From NCBI GenBank assembly GCA_037043235.1, contig JAWRVZ010000139.1, positions 1,647,001 through 1,711,000 on the forward strand: 64,000 bases of DNA. The letters run 5' to 3'. The notes under the pieces are model-generated. The model was not told the DNA's origin. It worked only from the letters and a program-made list of their open reading frames with translations, and did no database searches. This DNA comes from Rhodeus uyekii (lineage: Eukaryota; Chordata; Actinopteri; Cypriniformes; Acheilognathidae). Positions 57,930 through 64,000 of this stretch are shown here, piece after piece (the stretch's first letter is position 1; every line of letters begins with the position of its first letter). The position numbers and the translations under genes were made by a program.

Positions 57930-58450
57930 GTAATGAGCTGTATGAATAAAGATGACTGTCAGGAGTGCCATGTGGGAGGAAGATTATGATGAAGAGGAAG
58001 GCAGGCATAAACTGAAATTTCTCTTTAAAGAACTGAAAACACACTTTAATTATAAAAACAAAACAAAATGCACTTCTAGTGCAAAAAAACAGGAATAATG
58101 TAATGCAGGAACAGCCAGAGAAAACACAATAACCAAACATTAGCATTGACCGACAGAGACAGAGGAACACATGAGGGAATATAAACACAGGAGAATGATG
58201 GGGAACAGGTGACCAGACTAACGAGGGAAGTGATTACACGACAGATGAGGGAAAAGACACAGGGAAGAAAACAGGAAGAGTGAGGAGATGCGACATGACT
58301 GTGACTTTTAATAACAAATCTATTTTAAATTAAATATACATAAGACATTTAACAATACATATGTTTTATTTATATATATATATATATAAGATATACACAT
58401 TTGGCATTTCCTATCAATACAAAGATTATATGAGAAGCGTCTTTCTGTGT
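57930..58450 (-). repeat. inverted copy of 53690-54360
   Basis: Reverse complement shares the AAAAGTCACAGTCAT, ATCACTTCCCTCGTTAGTCT and CCCTCATGTGTTCCTCTGTC blocks. LTR-like composition. Confidence 0.65.
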
Positions 58451-58740
58451 GTGTGTTTGGGGTGTGAGACGGAGCGAGTGCCGTTGATGTTGTTTCAGTC
58501 TCACCTGTCCAGCTCTTGTTCACAGGAGAAACGCTTGGGCTGATGGACGTCTCTGTCGGCAGATCAACTCTTCCCGGCGGTGGGATCTGGACTCACGGCA
58601 GTCGCTGCAACGCCTCTGATGGTTTGGTTTCTCCGATCGATCTTCTCTCCTCCTCCATCAGACGCTGGACGAGCCGCTCAAACTCAACGACTGTTTATTA
58701 CAGTGAAGCTGCTTTGAAACGATCTGTTAGTATAAAGCGC
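58451..58740 (-). pseudogene. third, truncated copy of PIM-like exon 2 region
   Basis: 58490-58640 repeats the exon 2 and following intron sequence of the PIM-like gene (e.g. CTGATGGACGTCTCTGTCGG, donor-side ACTCACGGCAGTC). The match ends abruptly at GATGGTTTGGTTTCTC. Confidence 0.6.
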
Positions 58741-59059
58741 TGAATAAATGAAGTCTTGACTACAAGAACATCACAATGAACACAAGTGTGAAAATCTCAC
58801 TATAATAATCCAGAACTGAAGAACATGATAATAATCCTCTGTCTGTGACACTTCCTCACTCCTGAATCCCTGATCCAGTGAATCTCCTGAACTTCTCACA
58901 TCTACAGCAGATCATTTCTAATCCACTTATGCTGTAAGATCTGCTCTAGTAATCCGGTAATCCTGTAAGCGGCACATTTGAATGTTATTGAGCTTTTTTT
59001 AAAGCATCAAATAATCAGTAAGTCACTGCATTCAGTTTCCACACTCCCACAATGCTCAC

Positions 59060-61306
59060 CGCGGTAAACGTTGCTCTCGTAGCCGTCGCTGCTGAATAAG
59101 TGACCGCAGCCAAAGTCTATCAGCTTGAGCTCGAAGCTGTTTCTCCTCAGCAGGATGTTCTGCGCATGAACGTCATTGTGAAACACGCCGTGCTCAATGC
59201 AGTGTTGCACCGCCAGCACAGCCTGTCTCATGATGAGCCGCGCTACTGTTTCATGCAGTCCAGGAGTACGAGAGAGGAAGTCCAGCAAGCTCTCGCAGGG
59301 TTCGGGAAGCTCCATAACCAGAGTGAATCTTCCAGGGTGTTCAAACCACTCGTAGAGTTGAATGACGAAGGGGCTGATGGGATCTTGCCTCATCATCATC
59401 AGCAGAGCAACTTCTGTCACCAGAGGTTCGGGATGCCCAGGCTAGAGAAAAGAGCAGACAGAAGATTAACTGGGAGAAAATCTGAAGAAAACATGTTTAA
59501 CATTTTACGTTCAAGAGAAGCTTTTCAGATCAAAGTGATTTGGTGCTTCTAGGCTTATTTATCCTCACATTTACAGCTAATGCTTCCTGCGGGTGTGAAA
59601 CTACAGGAATCTGCACTAAACACATTCAGCTTTCATCAACTTACAATGACAAGATAAAGAAAATTGTCAAACTTGAGGATCCGCTTGATGGCAACCTGAA
59701 AAAAAACACAAACCTGCTTCAGTAACAGAGACGGATTCCAGCGGCTGAACTTGCACTGAATATTAAACATCTGGAAACTGTTTTAAATATGTTTTGACGC
59801 CACAAGAGCAAAATGTTGGTGCAGTTTAATAAGATTGACCTTTTTCCCATCAGATTTGCGAGTTCCCTTGAAAACACAGCCGAATGATCCGGATCCGATC
59901 ATCTCTCCCACGTCATACAAGGACTCAAAGGATTCTGAGAAACAAACAGAACATGAGAGAAATATATGAGCTTGTTTGAGACATTGATTTATTTTATAAA
60001 CGTCCGTCGAGAAAATAATATGAATTTCCTCTGAAAACAAGATATTTTTAGTGGAAAACAAGACGACAATCCTGTTTAAAATAACTTTGGATAAATAATG
60101 ACTGGTGATGTACCATTATTTGTATTGATGCCGGAGTGATCCGGATCAGGATCAGACTCATTATAAAACCGAGGATAAGACTGAGGATCAGACTCAAAAT
60201 CCGGATCAGGATCAGACTCAAAATCCGGACTGGACACAGGATCAGGATCAGACTGAGGATCAGACACGGACTCCGGATCAGGATCGGACTCCAACTCGGA
60301 ATAAGTCTCAGGATCAGGATTGGACTCAGACTCCGGATCAGATGGAGGGATGAAAGGCTCCACAACAGTCACAGTACGGCAGTGACGACACCAGAGGAAA
60401 TGACGCTTCATCGTCTTCCACACACTCCTCAAGAAAGAACGGATTCCTTTCCTCTTCCTGAATTCTGCAGGTATTTCTGAATGAAGAAAAACAATTGAAA
60501 CTATTAGAAACAGCTCTGATGTCAACTTATATTTAATGACATAAATTACTTTTCTCTGTTTAATTCTTATCTGTAATGTTACAAATCAATGGGAATATTT
60601 CCAAGCTATGATCGTGATTTCTCCTTAATCCCAAAATATAATTCTTTCATTTCCCAATCATCATGATATCATTATTCTTCTTATTTGATCTGGTTTTTGA
60701 TTAAAACGAGAACATACATTTCCATTCATCAACTCTAGCACATGTGTCTCAGTTCTGGAAATGGATCATATGGATCTTAAAATATATGTAATATGAATGA
60801 GCAGGATTGTATTGGGATGTTGTTTGTGTGTGTTTGGGGTGTGAGACGGAGCAAGTGCCGTTGATCTTGTTTCAGTCTCACCTGTCCAGCTCTTGTTCAC
60901 AGGAGAAAGGCTTGGGCTGATGGACGTCTCTGTCGGCAGATCAACTCTTCCCGGTGGTGGGATCTGGACTCACGGCAGTCGCTGCAACGCCTCTGATGGT
61001 TCGGTTTGTCCAAAGTGATGCCCGGAGAAAACTCTCTCCCAGTGGAAGCGGCTCCGCTGGATCTGGAGCCGGAGGCTGCAATATTTCACACATCACATGA
61101 TCATCTTTCAATAATAATCAATAATCACCATCAGGATCAATTACAAACTCTTACTGCAGTTACTCAAAATGAGAAGATGATTTCTATGCAAGGAATCAAA
61201 CACATGTGAAACACAACATCATCCCATAATATCCCATAAACAAATGAAAAACTAAAGCACTCACGGCATCTTTTACCCATTAAATTCATCCACATCTTCT
61301 TCCAAT
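59060..61306 (-). CDS. PIM-like serine/threonine kinase, 3'-truncated (341 codons)
   Basis: Six minus-strand exons in phase: 61306-61265, 61075-60974, 60476-60114, 59934-59840, 59695-59645, 59441-59060. The start is taken as MWMNLMGKRC in exon 1. Exon 3 encodes a basic segment (EFRKRKGIRSFLRSVWKTMK) and an acidic Ser/Asp/Pro repeat tail (SDPDP units). Exon 4 has the Gly loop GEMIGSGSFGCVFKG. Exon 5 has VAIK with the catalytic Lys. Exon 6 has PGHPEPLVTEVALL, a PIM-type hinge MELPEPCESLLDFL, catalytic loop HNDVHAQNILL and LIDFGCG, ending VYR|G at a good donor (GTGAGC). In PIM1 the catalytic loop is HRDIKDEN; here Arg and Lys are replaced, as I recall for fish PIM-like expansions, so activity is doubtful. 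The C-lobe exon (AxxYTPPE onward) is not found downstream, where a rearranged duplicate begins. Likely a truncated gene or one whose end was displaced. Confidence 0.8.
60114..60476 (-). other. PIM-like exon 3: acidic Asp-Pro repeat linker
   Basis: The second half is built from degenerate 12-24 bp units of the GATCCGGATCAGGATCAGA type encoding SDPDP/ESDPD. The tandem DNA repeat suggests length polymorphism. Low-complexity and disordered, between the basic leader and the kinase fold. Confidence 0.75.
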
Positions 61307-61649
61307 CTGCAATAAAACACACAAAACACACAACACAACACAAACACTAATAACACACAACTCCCCACAGAAATACCCCCCCAAAAATACAATACTGAAA
61401 TATAATAATGATATAAAACCCCAAATTCCTTCAACAATAAGTAAAGAACAATACAATTAAAGTGAAATAATATGAACTCTTTGAAAAGTGAGTGTATGTA
61501 AAGGATTTGTCCTGCGATGTTCTTCCACAATAAAAGTCTCCAGTCAGAAATTCTCCAAACAGTTTCAAATCCACAAGATTCGCTCAGAAACTCGGGATGA
61601 AAGTGTGTGAAATCGCCTCGTCTCTCATCGACAGATCGATCGCTTCCGT

Positions 61650-61693
61650 GTTTATTTATGAGCGCGACTCACAACACGCGTCGCCATAGCAAC
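61650..61693 (-). promoter_or_regulatory. promoter of the PIM-like gene: X-box and TATA-like
   Basis: Minus strand: GTTGCTATGGCGAC (61693-61680), an RFX-type X-box, then CATAAATAAA (about 61661-61652). The other copy at 52764 has the better TATA (CATATATAAA). Confidence 0.55.
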
Positions 61694-61829
61694 TCCATCA
61701 CTCACACGCATCAAGCCGCGAGCACGCGCATCCAATCTCAACTCAATTATTGAAAAGTTACAAACTTAAACCGGACGATTTCTTTCATACATATGAGATT
61801 TATTCCTTCTGAACAGTTATAATTACTAT

Positions 61830-62540
61830 CATTACTATAATCGGTGGAATTATTTGTGCCAATATTCATAACTGCACTTACAGTTTAATAGATCCCATAG
61901 TTGTTGCTGAATAAATTAATGAAGGATCCCAAAACAAGAGCAAAGGGAAAAGTGCATTTATCAATTAATGAATGAAGGAGTGGAGAAATATAAATAAAAC
62001 ATCTTCCCGATTTTTAGCAGCGTTTCTTGTATTTTGCTGAGCCACGCCCACTGATTTCTATGTAATTGTTTCCATTGTTATGTTATGGAAGTTCTGGTTA
62101 AAGATGTTTTGTGTTCTATACTAGGAGTTTATAATTAATTTCGAGTTAATAATGTCGAGGTTGCTGCTGGAGTTGGTCTCGCGTGATGTGCGCGTCACTC
62201 TTCCGTTTACAGAGAGAGTTCTCGCGATACTTCATTCACGATAAAGCCACGCTTAGGAAGAATCATGTGAATCATTATTCATTTCATATCAGTCCTTTCA
62301 GGCATAGAATGTATAAAATGTATAAGAGAAATTGTTATTTATTGTTACTGTTTTCATTACATTTTTTGAGTGTTATGTGTGTTAACAGTGTTTAGTAGGG
62401 ATGTAAATGAAGCAGTGAGGCTTTACTCTGACAGTTTCGGGAAAAGATTCAGAGGTTCAAGAGTGTCGAGAACAGAGCCATCTGGTGCTTATTTAACATA
62501 AAGCAGGAAGAAGCCTGTGGAAGAAGCTCTGTCAGATGAA
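61830..62540. other. spacer, no gene recognised
   Basis: Contains GAGATACTTCATTCACGATA-like sequence near 62225 and an AT-rich tail; nothing supported. Confidence 0.3.
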
Positions 62541-62549
62541 GCAACCACA

Positions 62550-62625
62550 ACACAAAATGTTCGTTTTATGTATTGAATCCACTGCATATATGAATAAAAA
62601 CACTAAAAGAATAAAAGAATTAAAA

Positions 62626-62675
<50 letters not shown>

Positions 62676-63190
62676 TAAATATATTATTAATATAAATAAT
62701 GTTTATTTAAACAAATTATGTAGCATTGACAGAATTAAGTAATGTTTCATTAACAAACATAAATGCTGTAGTATTAACATGTTTAAATCAGGTTGATTAC
62801 AACTAACTGTAATATGTGCAAATGATATTAACACTTTTTTATGGTAATAAAACTTTTATTTTTCAGCGACCAATGTGTTAATGTTTGATGACGTCACGAC
62901 GATATCGCAGCGTGTTTTCTTCATTGCTCGAGACTGGATGATTATTTACAAAGAAAAAGAGAAAGTCATTGTCTCCTATATACGTCTATACATCCAGAAT
63001 CCCCTGATATCTATATTTAATTAGATATGCTACATTTACATTATAAACTGCTGGAGGGGTGACTTTATTTTTTCTAAGATCATCCTAATTGTTCTAATAT
63101 TGTCTCTCAGTTTTGGAAGGGTTGCACACAGTTTATTGATTCAATGGCAAGATCTTGTGTTCAGAATATCATGTGTTTACAGAATAATTT
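62550..63190 (+). repeat. direct copy of 56975-57780 with deletions
   Basis: Same order of blocks as the left copy, with a poly-A/(TA)n insertion at 62622-62671 and one remaining CRE (TGACGTCA at about 62889). Confidence 0.75.
62622..62671. repeat. poly-A followed by (TA)n
   Basis: Low-complexity run. Confidence 0.9.
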
Positions 63191-63419
63191 TTCTAGTCAA
63201 ATATCACAGGTTTGGCGATGCTTGTGAGAGACACAAATTCTCACTTATTTAACCTAGAAAATATTATGCCAACGGCTAGTGAAAACATTGGGCTGTGAAA
63301 ATTTATTCAGAAACTATGGGATCCATTAAACTGTCAGTACAAGTATGAATAATGACACGAATAACTAAATTATAACGTTTCTAATAATCATTTTTGATAA
63401 AGAATACATGTGTGAAAGA

Positions 63420-63510
63420 AATTCAATAAATGAGTTGAGATTGGATGCGCACGCGTGACTGATGGAGTGTGAGTTCCGCTCAAATATAAACACTGAAGAT
63501 TTGCATTTGT
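63420..63510 (+). promoter_or_regulatory. decayed third copy of the PIM-like promoter
   Basis: ATTGGATGCGCACGCGTGAC, GATGGAGTGTGAGTTCCGCTC and CAAATATAAACACTGAAG parallel 52690-52780, but the X-box has been deleted. Confidence 0.5.
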
Positions 63511-63549
63511 AACATAGTAAAATTATGAATCATGTCATTGCTTAATTTA

Positions 63550-63790
63550 ACATCAGAGTGTTATCCCACTGGAGAACGAGTGCGATGCGGAGACACGGAG
63601 CAAGAATTCAAACTGAAATCTCTTTATTCCAAAACGAAAACAAAAACACTTTAAATAGAACAACTCAAAACGGCACTTAGCAGTGCAAACCTGGAGGAAC
63701 TGGGAAACGGGGAGCATCCACACTCGACTTGACACGAACATAACATAGACGTAGCAACGTTTATAACCGACAAAGACAAATGAACACAGG
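63550..63790 (-). mobile_element. LTR fragment, minus strand
   Basis: Gene-like A-rich strand typical of reversed LTRs here: TCTCTTTATTCC (reverse of a GGAATAAAGAGA polyA signal) with flanking GC-rich end. Ends not resolved. Confidence 0.4.
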
Positions 63791-64000
63791 TGTTACGACC
63801 CTATGTTTCTGTATTATCATTTCTCTGTTTTTCTGTTAGTATTTCTGTGTGTTTGTGTCTCATGCTGGTTGGTTCCTACAGACCAATTAATGCTCTGTCC
63901 TGATTGGTGCATAGCACTTTAAAAGAAGCATGTCATCACTTCCTCTAGAGAGAATTTGGGGAGAATGGAGAGAGGTTGTTTGATGCATATTGTAGAAGAT
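63791..64000 (+). mobile_element. start of an LTR running off the window
   Basis: TGTTACGACCCTATGTTTC opens abruptly after ACAGG and includes a CACTTTAAAAGAAGC TATA-like motif at about 63919. The right end lies beyond the window. Confidence 0.45.

Overview
The window is vertebrate nuclear DNA from a teleost fish, most likely a cypriniform. Evidence: interrupted genes with GT..AG introns, dense and diverse DNA transposons (Harbinger, hAT, Tigger, CACTA-like), DIRS and Gypsy-type retroelements, an Angel-like MITE, tRNA-SINE tails and a fish-type PIM-like kinase. There are no bacterial-style operons, rRNA/tRNA genes or CRISPR arrays.

Region 1 (1-3.1 kb) is a pile of retroelement fragments (LINE, two LTR elements with gag-like ORFs). 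Region 2 (about 3.1-31.3 kb) is one very large plus-strand gene encoding a sacsin-like protein. Seven coding exons join in frame to 4,266 codons (three HSP90-like ATPase repeats, then DnaJ, then HEPN), preceded by a probable non-coding exon and an ISRE-like promoter motif. Its third intron (10.3 kb) and fourth intron (2.5 kb) are packed with insertions: solo LTRs with 5-bp target duplications, three Harbinger elements flanked by CWG triplets, a decayed Gypsy element and a DIRS remnant.

Region 3 (31.3-52.6 kb) is transposon-built. Two elements of 5.2 and 5.1 kb with CACTC/CACTG ends and 2-bp target duplications (33111-38332 and 47235-52322) each carry a decayed copy of the same gene, a protein family often labelled 'SAMD3-like' in fish, in opposite orientations. 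Each has in turn been hit by hAT elements with perfect 8-bp duplications. A 1-kb block at 42.66 kb is the nearly identical empty-site twin of the second insertion site. Also present are a THAP-domain pseudogene, a Tigger transposon broken by a solo LTR, and several orphan exon-like ORFs.

Region 4 (52.6-64 kb) is a rearranged cluster. It holds a PIM-like kinase gene on the minus strand (six exons in phase, C-lobe exon missing), an inverted partial copy of its promoter and first two exons, and further direct and inverted duplications including promoters with tandem CRE sites. It ends in two abutting LTR fragments.

The strongest candidate for something not well described is the pairing of the SAMD3-like gene with CACTA-like transposon ends in two independent elements. 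All family names rest on motif recognition by eye; no database search was possible.
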